A stretch of 64,000 bases of DNA from an uncultured Latescibacterota bacterium (lineage in GTDB: Bacteria; Latescibacterota; UBA2968): positions 758,394-822,393 of the forward strand of contig OY282377.1 of assembly GCA_958295785.1 (NCBI GenBank), given 5' to 3'. A model generated the notes under the pieces. The model searched no databases, was not told the DNA's origin, and saw only the letters and a program-made list of their open reading frames with translations. The position numbers were made by a program, and so were the translations under genes. This document shows, piece after piece, positions 9,529-18,997 of the stretch. Within the stretch, counting starts at the first letter, position 1, and the number at the start of each line of letters is the position of its first letter.

Positions 9529-9680
9529 TAAAGGCGGATCGCGGATTACACGGATTGCGCGGATTGCACGGATTAAAGGCAAGAGGCAAAAATAAAAATG
9601 TAGGGGCGATGCCCTTGTGCTCGCCCGAAAAGGCAAGAGGCGAGGATAGAAACGTAGGGGCGGTGCCCCTGTGCTCGCCC
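9529..9680. repeat. Dispersed-repeat cluster before the transaldolase gene
   Basis: It contains one GGCGGATCGCGGATTACACGG-type repeat (from 9534), also at about 8292, 20657 and 20877, and two copies of the GTAGGGGCGATGCCC/TGCTCGCCC palindrome at 9600-9626 and 9654-9680. The second copy ends 30 bases before the transaldolase start. Confidence 0.75.
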
Positions 9681-9709
9681 ATGTGATGATTCACAGAAAG
9701 GAGACATTC

Positions 9710-10369
9710 GTGAAATTTTTTATCGACACGGCGAATTTGGATGAGATCCGCGAGGCCCAAGCGATGGGCGTGTTGGATGGCGTGACGACAAATCCCTCGT
9801 TGATGGCGCAGGAGGAGGGGGAATTTGAGGATATTATCCGTGCAATTTGCGAGATGGTCGACGGCCCGGTCAGCGCAGAGGTGGTGAGCACGGATACCGA
9901 GGGCATGATCGCCGAAGCGCGCCACAATGCGGCGATTCACGAGCAGGTGGTGGTGAAAATTCCGATTACGCCGGATGGCCTCAAGGCGATTAAGGCGTGT
10001 TCGGACGAGGGGATTCGCGTGAATGTGACGCTGTGTTTTTCCGCAACTCAAGCGCTGATGGCGGCCAAGGCCGGGGCGACCTATATCAGCCCATTCATCG
10101 GGCGTTTGGACGATTTGGGGCAAGATGGCATGGAGTTGATTCGGACCGTGCGCCAGATTTACGATCATTATGGCTTTGCAACACAAGTGCTCGCCGCGAG
10201 TTTGCGGTCGCCCAAACACGTCGTCGAATGCGCCCTCGCCGGCGCGGATGTGGCGACGCTTCCGCCCGACGTGTTGGGCAAGTTGCTCGCGCATCCCCTA
10301 ACCGACATCGGCTTGGAACGCTTCCTCAACGATTGGCGCGCATGGCAAGCCGCGAAATCCGGAAGATAG
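9710..10369 (+). CDS. Fructose-6-phosphate aldolase/transaldolase-like protein
   Basis: The GTG at 9710 is chosen as the start because GAAAGGAGA precedes it by a few bases and the protein then begins VKFFIDTANLDEI, as in FSA/TalC enzymes; length is 219 residues, typical for that small transaldolase subfamily. The motifs GVTTNPSL and VVVKIPIT, with the Schiff-base lysine, are clear, as are the C-terminal TYISPFIGRLDD and VLAASLRS. The reaction is a reversible aldol cleavage or transfer of a dihydroxyacetone unit in sugar-phosphate metabolism. It is preceded by dispersed repeats and followed by a decayed small gene. True substrate (transaldolase or F6P aldolase) cannot be separated by eye. Confidence 0.9.
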   Translation: MKFFIDTANLDEIREAQAMGVLDGVTTNPSLMAQEEGEFEDIIRAICEMVDGPVSAEVVSTDTEGMIAEARHNAAIHEQVVVKIPITPDGLKAIKACSDEGIRVNVTLCFSATQALMAAKAGATYISPFIGRLDDLGQDGMELIRTVRQIYDHYGFATQVLAASLRSPKHVVECALAGADVATLPPDVLGKLLAHPLTDIGLERFLNDWRAWQAAKSGR

Positions 10370-10403
10370 GATTCACCTCGCGGTCATCAGCCACTTATCG
10401 GAG

Positions 10404-10600
10404 ATGCTTCAGATGCACGCAAACTACACCGCTTTCCGAAAGGCGTTGCCCGAAATTATGCAGCCTTATGCGGAACGAAAAAATTGTGGACTTTTTTGAC
10501 ACTGCGAGAGATGCGGTTACGCCCGGTGAACATTTTTAGGCGGTGAATTTTCAGTCCAAGAAGTGACGCGGACACCGGTCACGCTTAGCCACGGATTGCT
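10404..10600 (+). pseudogene. Decayed small protein gene, family not firmly identified
   Basis: The spacer between the transaldolase and the sulfatase-like gene still reads as protein in three successive frames. ATG 10404, preceded by GGAG, gives YTAFRKALPEIMQPY. Another frame gives LMRNEKIVDFFDTARDA, and the last gives GGEFSVQEVTRTPV. Together they resemble a compact family of about 80-100 residues, a 'leucine-proline rich start / alm.dgkIv.ffdTa.DA / fSvQeVt' protein loosely like DUF5678. With three frames in under 200 bases this is very likely dead. The family name is a recollection, not a proven match. Confidence 0.45.
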
Positions 10601-10628
10601 TCTGTACCCTTGGTTGTTCGGCGAGTGT

Positions 10629-12053
10629 TCAGCGCATTCTTTTTCTACCTTGCACAAATAGGGCGGATGGGGCGGGCGAGGGGTCGCACACTTCGTTGAA
10701 GGTGGCGGGCAGGGGTTGGTGGATCACCGCTTGAATGCGCGACCGTTGCAGGGCGACCACATCCGGGTGATCCGCGGCGATGTTGATATTCTCGTCCGGA
10801 TCGGCGGCGAGGTCGAACAACTCTTCTTTTGTTGGATCGTTCAAACTCACCGTGTAATTCCACTGATCATCGCGCACGGATGCGCGGCCCGTTGCCGGGC
10901 CATTGGCAAAACTCGCCCAGCCAATGACGACGTGATCCCGCACAGTATTGACCGCGTCCGTCACCAACGGCCAAATATCCGCGCCATCCACTGCGCCGCA
11001 CGGAATATCGAGCAAGCCCAGCACAGTGGGCAACAAGTCGTGCGCTTGCACAAAACCGGAAACCCGCTTGCACGCCTCCGGATGGCGCACCATCCAGTTC
11101 AACCGCGTGTTGTACGGATGCAGGCGATCCGGCCCTTTGCCAAATTGCCCGTGATCCAAGACTTGCGTGCCGTGATCGGACAGCAACATCACAATGGTAT
11201 CGTCTTTCAAATCCAACTCGTCGATCCGATTGAGCAGGTGGCCCACCCAGCGATCTACCAGCGTGACCTCGCCAAAATAGAGGGCTTGAATCCGCGCCTT
11301 CTCCGCATCGCTCGCCCCCTCGTTTTCATTCCCCGCGCCTGGGGCAATAAAATCCTTTCCTCTCCAGTTGGACAAATATCGATCCGCGTATTCCCGCGGC
11401 GGATCCCACGGTTCGTGCGGGTCAAAGGAATCGACCCACAGGAAAAACGGCGCGTTGTCCGCATTTTCGGTCAGCCAATCTGCGGCTCGGCGAAACACCC
11501 GAGCGCAACTGTAATCTTCCTCGCGCTGTCGAAATTTTTGGTTGAACAGGTATTGCACCAGCCCGGTGTGCCGGTCCCAGTTGATCGGCTCGCGCACATG
11601 CGGGCGCAGCAGGTGTTCGATTGATTCCCGGGTGCCAAACCGCCAGTTGTCGCTCTCTTGCCCGCGGATGAAATCGTAGGTGACAAAGCCGCGCGTGTAG
11701 TTCATCGTGGGTTTGAACATGTGATACGTGTCGGCGACCAACCCGGTCAGATACCCATTCGCCAACAGAATTTCGGAGAGGGTATCTTGTTCTGGCGGGA
11801 TTTTGTGCCACCCCGGCGCGTGATGCCAATGACCGCGCCGGTCGAAATTGTAGCGCCACGGAAAGGTGCGGCGGCCCGTGAACAAACTGCGCCGGGTCTG
11901 CAATGTGGGCTGGCATTCCCCGAAAGCCCGTTCAAACACCACGGCCTCGGTTGCAAACGCATCGAGATGGGGCGTTTCGACAAAGCTCAGTTTTTGATTG
12001 GGGCCGACGATGTCGGCGCGAAACGTGTCCAAGCAGATACAGATGACGTTCAT
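10629..12053 (-). CDS. Sulfatase-fold (alkaline phosphatase superfamily) hydrolase lacking the formylglycine residue
   Basis: A 474-residue protein of the sulfatase/alkaline-phosphatase superfamily. ATG 12053 is chosen because AGGAGG lies 6 bases upstream. An N-terminal metal Asp lies in ICLDTFRAD and there is a later LLSDHGTQVLDHGQ metal motif. In true sulfatases the activation motif is C/S-x-P-x-R; here the matching segment reads TLQTRRSLFTG, so Thr50 replaces the residue that becomes formylglycine. It may therefore act as a phospho- or phosphonohydrolase with a Thr nucleophile, or be a divergent esterase. It is the last gene of a minus-strand set with a heparinase-type lyase and a DUF6785 protein, suggesting polysaccharide or aminoglycan degradation. 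No signal peptide is evident. Confidence 0.85.
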   Translation of the reverse strand: MNVICICLDTFRADIVGPNQKLSFVETPHLDAFATEAVVFERAFGECQPTLQTRRSLFTGRRTFPWRYNFDRRGHWHHAPGWHKIPPEQDTLSEILLANGYLTGLVADTYHMFKPTMNYTRGFVTYDFIRGQESDNWRFGTRESIEHLLRPHVREPINWDRHTGLVQYLFNQKFRQREEDYSCARVFRRAADWLTENADNAPFFLWVDSFDPHEPWDPPREYADRYLSNWRGKDFIAPGAGNENEGASDAEKARIQALYFGEVTLVDRWVGHLLNRIDELDLKDDTIVMLLSDHGTQVLDHGQFGKGPDRLHPYNTRLNWMVRHPEACKRVSGFVQAHDLLPTVLGLLDIPCGAVDGADIWPLVTDAVNTVRDHVVIGWASFANGPATGRASVRDDQWNYTVSLNDPTKEELFDLAADPDENINIAADHPDVVALQRSRIQAVIHQPLPATFNEVCDPSPAPSALFVQGRKRMR

Positions 12054-12063
12054 CACAAACCTC

Positions 12064-12273
12064 CTATTGATCGCGCTGGACTTCTTCCATCCAGCTTCGG
12101 TGTTGCGCCCATGTGCCGCCGGTCGGATATTTTTCGATCACTTGTTGCACGCGGTGGTGGTTGCGGTGGTGGTCGGCAAACAAATCATCGAGGGATTTGC
12201 CCCGAATGCACCGGACAGACCACGAGATGAAAACCGACAAAATCAGGTAGAGAGCGATGCCAAAGAAAGTCAT
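12064..12273 (-). CDS. 69-residue single-pass membrane protein of the lyase/DUF6785 cluster
   Basis: A small gene set between the DUF6785 protein (17-base gap) and the sulfatase-like gene (10-base gap), all on the minus strand. AAAGGAGATTCAC immediately precedes the ATG at 12273, a strong ribosome site. The protein opens with one hydrophobic helix, IALYLILSVFISW. A basic/His-rich cytoplasmic-type tail follows, with LFADHHRNHHRV, ending in WMEEVQRDQ. The position and spacing argue for a small accessory subunit of the neighbouring membrane protein; that function is inference. No family was recognised. Confidence 0.72.
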   Translation of the reverse strand: MTFFGIALYLILSVFISWSVRCIRGKSLDDLFADHHRNHHRVQQVIEKYPTGGTWAQHRSWMEEVQRDQ

Positions 12274-12290
12274 TGTGAATCTCCTTTCGA

Positions 12291-14284
12291 TCAAAAATAC
12301 AAACTGTGCCCTTGCCCGCGGAAGCACAGGGCGTCGATGACAAAGGACGCGCCAGCCGCGGAAAAGTGCCCGACCACGAGGCCGACAAAAACGGGCTTGG
12401 CGCGGTTGTAGAGCATCAGGCCGCCGAAGCGTATCAGTAGCACTTTGAGGGCCCAGGCCGCGAACAGGGACAACAGAGTCCACTTCACTTGCCCGACAGA
12501 GGCGATAGAAAACCCGATGGGGTGCAGGCGCCACCACGCGAACCGATGGCGACAGTACGTCAGCAAAATGGTGACGAGCGCGCCCAGGGCCAAAAACGCG
12601 AAGTGCCCGAAGCGCAGGGTTTCTGCGGCTTTCATTTTCGCCACGACCGTATCGAACGGCACTTGCCCGCCGCGCCGAAAGACCCATTCCCCAAAATTGT
12701 ACGCGCCCGAAGTGTAGGCCAGTTTGAGAGAAAAATAAAAGGATACCATCAGGCTGAGCACCAGGGCCAAACCCACGGCTGTGAGGTACGCGCCGCGCGG
12801 AAATTGCCGCTCGCTGTGGACGCGGGCCGCGTTCGCGCCAAAGGGCATAAACGTGGCAATGGGGTCGCACGCCCATCCGTAGGACAGCGCGAGTCCGGTC
12901 ATGGTCGCGCCCGTCAAATTCGCCGGGCCGACGAAGTGCATCGCGTACGCCTGCGGCACGAGCGGGCCGCGCACAAAGACCAACCCGCCTTCGATGACGA
13001 TGCGCGTGAGGCCCAGATAGAGGGTGATGACCGCAAAGAGCAGCAGCAAGGCCACGCCCGGCTGGATCCCGACCCGATGCGCGTCAGCCAGAACAGGATG
13101 TATAACGCGCCGAGCGCGATGCCGAGCAGGGCGGTGCGATAGCCCACGATTTCATCGCGGTCTGAGATGCCATTGGCTTTGCCCCAGGCGGTTCGCCACA
13201 CCCCGCGCAGATGTTCGCGCGCGACCCATATCCCGCCCATCACAACAGCGACAAACGCCCCAAAGCCCTGCCACGCCAATGCGGCTGGGCTGACCGAATA
13301 CACCTCGGATGTGCCAATGGCAAAGCCCGTGCGGTTGAACAGCGCGACCTCGGCCAGGTTGAACAGGTTGAAAAACCACACGCTGAAAATCACATCCACA
13401 TTCACAAAATACGTGATGCCCACCAACGGTAGCGATAGATTGGTCGAAATGCCCGGCCAGACCTGCCCGCCTGCGATATTCAATCGAAGGGCCGGGATAT
13501 TCGGCCAGCCGTCAAAAAAATACCCCGGCACATTCCACGCGATTTTGCCCGCGGCAATGCCAAAGCCGATCCAGAACAATCGGCTCCGCATAAATTTTGG
13601 CAACAGGCGATTCTCACTCGCGCCTTCCATCATCATCAGGGGGACATCGACCAGCGGAAAGTTGAGCCGTTCTTTATCGACCCACTGCTTGCGAAATACC
13701 GCGATGAGACACGTACAAAGCACCAGCGTTGCGACGATGATCGATCCCCACCAGAACAGGGGCATGACCCACACGCCCCATGGAATATTCGCGCCCGGCG
13801 GCAAGCCTTCAAAAAACCACGCCACTTCGCGGCCTTCGCCGGGCACGGCCCACAAGGGCACATGGCTGTGGATGAACTCTGCCCATCCATTTTCGGTCGT
13901 GGCAAAATAAAAGGGCGACGCGGATACGGAAATCACATAGCCGGTCACCCCATACGTGGGCACGGATACCGCCGCCAACAGCATCATATAGACCACGCCC
14001 AATTCATCGCCCGTCAGGCCGCGTTCGCGCTTTGCGGCTTTCAAGATCGGGTTGAGCACTACGACGACAAAAATGAACAACGCCGCCAATCCCAGGGGAA
14101 AATAATTGGTGGTCAAGAGCGTGGATCGCACAATCCATTCGGAAAACGGCGCCAACAGATTCACCGCAACGACGACCAATACCCCAACCGCCAAGGCTTT
14201 TGGCGTGAGGACGGGCCGTTGTTCACGCGGCGTTTCCGATGTTTTTGGTTGAAAGGATTGTGCCACGATTGGGGGTCTCAGCAT
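12291..14284 (-). pseudogene. DUF6785-type (OPT-like) polytopic membrane protein, one apparent frameshift
   Basis: About 660 residues with a dozen or so membrane segments, paralogous to the intact gene at 33966-35939. Shared landmarks are YGVTGYVISV / YDGVTGHLIGV, FATTENGW / FATPENGW and RKQWVDKERLNFP / RRQWVDHERLTYP. The first frame runs from ATG 14284 to about 13060; the second continues with GVALLLLFAVITLYLG to the stop at 12291. One extra G in the GGG run near 13065 (minus-strand ATCGGGTCGGGATC) joins them perfectly, so this is either a recent one-base loss or an assembly error in a functional gene. Related OPT-family proteins carry peptides or metal chelates; the substrate here is unknown. 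Confidence 0.82.
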
Positions 14285-14495
14285 GAGTGGTCAGTGGTCA
14301 GTCCCCGCCCATCCGCTCCCTTCAGATAAGATGGCAGTTTATCCACAAAAAACACGAGCGGGGTATAACTGCGGTGTGTGTAGGGGCGATACCCCTGTGC
14401 TCGCCCTAAGAGGTGAGAGGGCCGCTCCGCCCTCCATCATTCCGGCGAAAGCATGCCCCTGTATGCTTAAAGCAGGGGCATGAATCCAGTGACTT
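14281..14495. repeat. Intergenic dispersed-repeat block
   Basis: The 266-base gap between the lyase and DUF6785 genes is mostly repeats. It has a GTGGTCAGTGGTCAGTCCCC spacer (14287 on), a GTAGGGGCGA/CTGTGCTCGCCC palindrome (14380-14406) and a CATTCCGGCGAAAG...GAATCCAGTGAC palindrome (about 14437-14493). The last encloses a second hairpin with ATGCCCCTG and CAGGGGCAT arms. No gene is seen. Confidence 0.7.
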
Positions 14496-14550
14496 TTGTC
14501 TTTTCCCCTCGCTCGTTCTTATGTGTTCTTATGTGGTTGCTTTTCGCTTC

Positions 14551-16740
14551 CTAAACCATTTGCCCTTCTCGAATCTCTTGCCCAGAGACCCGCACTGTTT
14601 GTCCATTTACGAGTATCAATTTTTCGACCCATTTATCGATCATTGTCATAGCACCGGCTTCGGCGTCTGTTTCGCCTTCTATTGCGTGTAGCCAGCCTTT
14701 GCCCGTTTCCGATTGGATGAAGTAAATTTTCCGGCCGTCGCGCAGGGCGATCCGTCCGGCAATGGCAACGCGGTTGTTGTCGCCCACAATGGGAATGCGT
14801 TCCACATGGATCACGGGCGATTCCTCGCCCGGTTTGACGGGATACAAAATGTATGTCATCGCGGCTGGGCCATAGCCTTCGATTTTGAAAATCGCCGTTG
14901 GAATGGGTTCGCACTGATAGGGCCCGCCGCGGGGAATCCAGCCCTGTACGGTCGGTTCTTCTTGTCCGCTGACAATGCGGGCGTCTATGGGTTTGGTCGC
15001 AAGGCCGCGAATGTCCAAGTTGCTCTCGGCTTGCCCGTTTTTTGTGATGACCTGCCGCCCATCTGATAGCACGTCTGCATCATCCGCGTCGAGGTGGAAC
15101 ATGGCTTCATACGTGTGGGACGCATGATCTGAGGGCTTGAGAATGTCCGTGACGATCCAGAACTCGGGTTTGACGAACAAAATTGACCGCGTGTGCGCGA
15201 CTGTTTGGTCCCGATTCGGGCCATATCCCAAATCGTAGGTCGCGGACGCATAATCGCATTTTTCGTTTGATATCCACGTATGGGGCAGGGGCTTGGATAC
15301 CACGTAGTCCTCGCGCGATTTCCCGCGCTGGTTTTGCTCCATGCCATCGACCATCACCGTATTGTGTGCGCGGGTTGACAGGACGTACGCACGCCATTGG
15401 GACGAGTCGTAGGGATAATTCCCCGGATCGACCACATGCACGCGCCCGTGCGCGTAGAGTACGATGTTCAACTTGTCTTCGTGCTGATGCCCATAGCCAA
15501 AGGGCCCGCCGTCGAAAAAGAGGTAGCGATCATCGGGTTGCCATCCCGACCGCATGACAAAATGCCCGGCAAAGGGAAACGCGCACGACAGGGTTTGCGG
15601 CTTTGTGCCCTCGGCGCGCGCCGACGCCGCCCATTGAAAATCCGTGCGTTTGGGGAAAAACTTGAACCCGCCGCGCATATAGGGCGCGATGTCTGTTTGA
15701 CCGCCGTCATTGAGCGCGGGCAAGCGCAAGTCGGGCATGGCCAAATACAGGTCGTAGTGGTACATCCGCTCCAATTTGGCGACGTAATCCGCTGGCACGG
15801 GCAAGTCGTTCAACCGTGCGATGGCCAGGGCCATCACAAAATTTCGCAGGCTCACTTGATGGTAGCCGCTCGACAACTCGATCTGCGCGCCGTCGGGATA
15901 GACCTGCGCGTCCAATTCTCGATAGAGCGACTGCATCGCAAGTTCGCGCCATTGCGCGGCTTCTTTGAACTCGGGAAACAGCGCGCCGACGTGGTATTGC
16001 CCATTGGCCTGCATGGTTTGCCAGTTGCCACTGCGCGGCCATTGTGTGAGATGGCGGGCGTGCTCGACCATGCTTTTTACCATCAAACACACGTCGTCAT
16101 CGGCGAATGTTTTGGAGGACAAAAAATAGTAAAACGCCGCGGGCCAGGTTTGCCCCATCCGAATCCCACATTCAATCGTGCGCCAGCAATTTGTGCGATC
16201 CGTGCCCATCTCGGCGTCGTCTTTCCAAGTATTGCCATCCTCATCCATGGGCACCAGCACCTGTTCTATCCAGTGCCGCATTTGCCGCACAAATGCCTCG
16301 GCGTATTTTTCGTCGCCGGTTTTCCAATACGCCTGCCCCAGCGTGACCCAAAACGGATGGCGCGACAATTGCCACGTCCATTCCCGGTAATTGATCGGGT
16401 CCAATTCCCAGTTGATCGCGTCTCCAAAGGCTTCTTCCACATCGCTACTCATCAGCGTATTCGCCACGATGCGGTCGGCCTTTGCGAGATCGACGTCTCT
16501 GATCGCGCGGTCTCCCACCCTCACCAGTTCGACCTCTGCATCCCTATCTTGTGGCTCTGACCGATTTTGCCAGTCGGAAAACCATTTTGGATTTTTGCGC
16601 GTGCGGATGTGTTGGGCAAACGCGCGCCGCGCGCCGGGCCAATCCCGTTCTTCGACCGCCGCTTTGACCGCCGCCATATCTGCACGCGACAAATTGAGTG
16701 CGTCAAAAAATGCCGCATCGCTCAACCGTGGTCCCATCAT
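14551..16740 (-). CDS. Heparinase II/III-type polysaccharide lyase
   Basis: A 729-residue lyase-like protein. The N-terminal half is an alpha-toroid domain (for example NANGQYHVGALFPEFKEA and IELSSGYHQVSL, with candidate Asn, His and Tyr of the active site). The C-terminal half is a beta-sandwich opening with FAGHFVMRSGWQPDDRY and GPFGYGHQHEDKLNI, the heparinase II/III signature including a conserved His. Such enzymes eliminate uronic-acid-containing polysaccharides (heparan, alginate and similar). AAGGAGGAAGAC precedes the ATG at 16740, a strong start. No signal peptide is visible, so it may act on imported oligomers. It heads the minus-strand set that includes the DUF6785 membrane protein and the sulfatase-like enzyme. 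Confidence 0.88.
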   Translation of the reverse strand: MMGPRLSDAAFFDALNLSRADMAAVKAAVEERDWPGARRAFAQHIRTRKNPKWFSDWQNRSEPQDRDAEVELVRVGDRAIRDVDLAKADRIVANTLMSSDVEEAFGDAINWELDPINYREWTWQLSRHPFWVTLGQAYWKTGDEKYAEAFVRQMRHWIEQVLVPMDEDGNTWKDDAEMGTDRTNCWRTIECGIRMGQTWPAAFYYFLSSKTFADDDVCLMVKSMVEHARHLTQWPRSGNWQTMQANGQYHVGALFPEFKEAAQWRELAMQSLYRELDAQVYPDGAQIELSSGYHQVSLRNFVMALAIARLNDLPVPADYVAKLERMYHYDLYLAMPDLRLPALNDGGQTDIAPYMRGGFKFFPKRTDFQWAASARAEGTKPQTLSCAFPFAGHFVMRSGWQPDDRYLFFDGGPFGYGHQHEDKLNIVLYAHGRVHVVDPGNYPYDSSQWRAYVLSTRAHNTVMVDGMEQNQRGKSREDYVVSKPLPHTWISNEKCDYASATYDLGYGPNRDQTVAHTRSILFVKPEFWIVTDILKPSDHASHTYEAMFHLDADDADVLSDGRQVITKNGQAESNLDIRGLATKPIDARIVSGQEEPTVQGWIPRGGPYQCEPIPTAIFKIEGYGPAAMTYILYPVKPGEESPVIHVERIPIVGDNNRVAIAGRIALRDGRKIYFIQSETGKGWLHAIEGETDAEAGAMTMIDKWVEKLILVNGQTVRVSGQEIREGQMV

Positions 16741-16935
16741 GTCTTCCTCCTTATTCCATCGCTTGACAACGCCATATCCCGCACTACTTTGTATTCTCCG
16801 TCAGAAGATAGCGCAATGATGTTGACCCGCCACTGTTTTTTGATGAGGTATCGAGATGGCAAACGCGAGACATGCAAATTGATGATAAAAAAATTCAGCG
16901 CGGTTGGATGCGAAATGTATGCGTGCGCCACAGGA

Positions 16936-16968
16936 AAAAAAACACCCACAAATTCTGGGTGTTTTTTT
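16936..16968. terminator. Bidirectional rho-independent terminator
   Basis: A perfect hairpin with arms AAAAAAACACCCA and TGGGTGTTTTTTT and a 7-base loop, with A/T tracts on both sides so it can stop transcription in either direction. It separates the lyase cluster from the GC-rich dehydrogenase gene. The rest of the gap 16741-17083 holds no gene that can be supported. Confidence 0.85.
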
Positions 16969-17083
16969 GATTTTGTATGTGAATCGGGCTATTGGGGGTC
17001 GAGATGTGGTTCCAAAATTTTACGTATCTGTAGATGCGATACCGCCTCCCCCCGCCTCCTCGCCCCCCGGGCCCAAGCGGGGT

Positions 17084-18997
17084 CTACTCAACCAGGGGAA
17101 CGAACCTGCGCCATGGCCGCCACTCCGTTTTCCTGTCCGCCCGCAGCCGGAACTCGTGGGTGGCGCCGCAGACCTCCGGCGCCGGCGCGTCCCAGCGCAG
17201 CACGAAGCCGCCGAGGCTGTCCGGGACCGCGGTGACGACCTCACTGTATGCCACCTTGCCGTTCGCGGCCCGCGTACGGAGTTGCGCGGCGTATTTCCTT
17301 CCGGGCGTGATGCCTGCGATCCGGTGGACGAGGATCAGGTCCTCGCGCCCGTACGCCCGCTCTTCGGCGCCGACGCGGAGACCCTCGATGGCGTAGGGGC
17401 CGCGGCCGATGAATCCCACGATCTGTCGGGCCTCCTCCGCGGTGAGCGCCGGGCCGGTCATGGTGGTTCCGGGAGCGAACCCCTGCGGGTCCACGAGGTA
17501 GCGTTCCATGTCGCGGGGCGTCCAGACCCGGTTCAGGGATCGCAGGGCGTCCGAGAACCCGGCGAAGCCCTCCACTGCGCCCGCGCGCCTGCCGAGCGCG
17601 CCCACGAGATGGGGCCCGGCGCGATGGGTTTTCTTGGTCAGGGAGTGGCACTTGGCGCAACGCTGAACGAACAGACGCGAGGCGGGGCAGGTCAGCATGG
17701 CGGCGCGATCCTCTTCGATGTGGCGCAACAGTTTGACCCGGCTCGAATCGAGCAGAAGGGCCAGACGGCCGTCCGGCAGGAAGGTCAGGTCGCGGATCCG
17801 GTCGCCGACCAGGATCCTCTCGACATACTGGATGACCCGGCCGCGGCGGCGCACCCGGAAGATCGAGTGGCCGCCGGGGATGCCTTCGATGTAAGAGGTT
17901 CCGCTCAGCGAGACGATCAGCAGATCGTCGTCCCACAAGGGAAACGCCCGGCGGTCATTCACCACCAGAGCGGAGATTCCCGGCGACGGCACCCAGGCGA
18001 AAACGGGCCGCGTGAAGCCGTCGTGCCGACCCCCGCTTCCATCCTCCCGAGCGGGCCATTCCCAATACGGGAGACCGTAGCTGACCTGCGGATAGCCATA
18101 GTGCCGGCCGGGTTCGAGCAGGTTGAGTTCGTCGCCGCCGCGCGGCCCGTGTTCGGTGGCCCACAGGTCGCCCGCCGCGTCGCGCGCCAGCCCTTGCGGA
18201 TTGCGATGCCCGCGCGTCAACGTTTCGGCGGCGCCGGTGCGTATTTCGATGCGGAGGAGTTTACCCAGCTCGACTTCGTCATCCAGAAGTTCGTCATCGC
18301 TCGCGCCGTGATGCCCCACTATGACCAGGAGGTGGTCCGGGCCATCCGTCAACATGCGTCCCCCGGCTAATCCCCCGGTGAATCCCGGTCCGAAAGAGTG
18401 CCGCGCATCGAAAACCGTCCTCCAGGCGTCTGATACCTCCACCGCCGGCCCGTCTCGAAGCAGCGTCGTGGATGACACCCGGAACAGGAAACGCTCCCCG
18501 GTGAAGTAGTGGTGGGAGACGAACAGCTCGAAGTGCCCGGCCGAATGCTCCTTCAGCAGAATGTCCGCCACCCGGACGGAGTGTGAGGGGATTTTGATTC
18601 CCGGCCCGCCCATCGGAACCTGGCCATCGAGATACCGATGCGCGCCATCCGTGGTCATGAGGGCGAGTCGGCCTTGCCGCGTGGCGATGAGCAGGTCGCG
18701 GCCCAGGACCTCTATCGCGCCGCCCGTCCCGGCGGGCTCGAGCGAGTAGGTCTCGGTCTCCAGCGCATACAGATGGGTTTGCAGGACCTCGGGAGGAGGC
18801 TGGGTCTGTAGCGTCTGGGTTTGCAGGACCTCGGGAGGGGGCTGGGCCTGTAGCGTCGCGGTCAGAGCGAACGCCAGCCAGGCCAGAACCGCGATGACCA
18901 CCGCTGTCCGTAGGCCGCGCCGCCACGGTGACCAGGGCGGCGCCACCGGCGGACCCCTGCGGGAGGGGGAGGGTACTGTTAAAGTGCATATTTTCAT
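17084..18997 (-). CDS. PQQ-type sugar dehydrogenase fused to cytochrome c
   Basis: A 637-residue protein with a positively charged N-terminus and hydrophobic segment (residues about 30-50), so exported or membrane anchored. The middle is a soluble-glucose/sorbosone-dehydrogenase beta-propeller with GHRNPQGL and ATEHGPRGGDELNL. The C-terminal part has a heme c site CAKCH at about residue 447 and a likely Met ligand in GTTMTGP. It would oxidise sugars in the periplasm and pass electrons to its own heme. A 14-residue unit (QPPPEVLQT type) is doubled near residue 55. No ribosome site precedes ATG 18997, so the start is unsure. The DNA is far richer in G+C than its neighbours and uses other codons (CGG, CTG, GAG), suggesting transfer. 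Confidence 0.85.
   Translation of the reverse strand: MKICTLTVPSPSRRGPPVAPPWSPWRRGLRTAVVIAVLAWLAFALTATLQAQPPPEVLQTQTLQTQPPPEVLQTHLYALETETYSLEPAGTGGAIEVLGRDLLIATRQGRLALMTTDGAHRYLDGQVPMGGPGIKIPSHSVRVADILLKEHSAGHFELFVSHHYFTGERFLFRVSSTTLLRDGPAVEVSDAWRTVFDARHSFGPGFTGGLAGGRMLTDGPDHLLVIVGHHGASDDELLDDEVELGKLLRIEIRTGAAETLTRGHRNPQGLARDAAGDLWATEHGPRGGDELNLLEPGRHYGYPQVSYGLPYWEWPAREDGSGGRHDGFTRPVFAWVPSPGISALVVNDRRAFPLWDDDLLIVSLSGTSYIEGIPGGHSIFRVRRRGRVIQYVERILVGDRIRDLTFLPDGRLALLLDSSRVKLLRHIEEDRAAMLTCPASRLFVQRCAKCHSLTKKTHRAGPHLVGALGRRAGAVEGFAGFSDALRSLNRVWTPRDMERYLVDPQGFAPGTTMTGPALTAEEARQIVGFIGRGPYAIEGLRVGAEERAYGREDLILVHRIAGITPGRKYAAQLRTRAANGKVAYSEVVTAVPDSLGGFVLRWDAPAPEVCGATHEFRLRADRKTEWRPWRRFVPLVE
18774..18857. 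repeat. Two tandem 42-bp repeats inside the dehydrogenase gene
   Basis: Units 18774-18815 and 18816-18857 differ at only a few bases and duplicate a 14-residue Pro/Gln-rich linker after the signal/anchor segment. The length is a multiple of three, so the frame is kept. Confidence 0.8.

Noticed and set aside
9671-9709. Earlier in-frame start for the transaldolase
   Set aside because: Those codons lie in a dispersed repeat; GTG 9710 has a ribosome site and matches the family's first residues.
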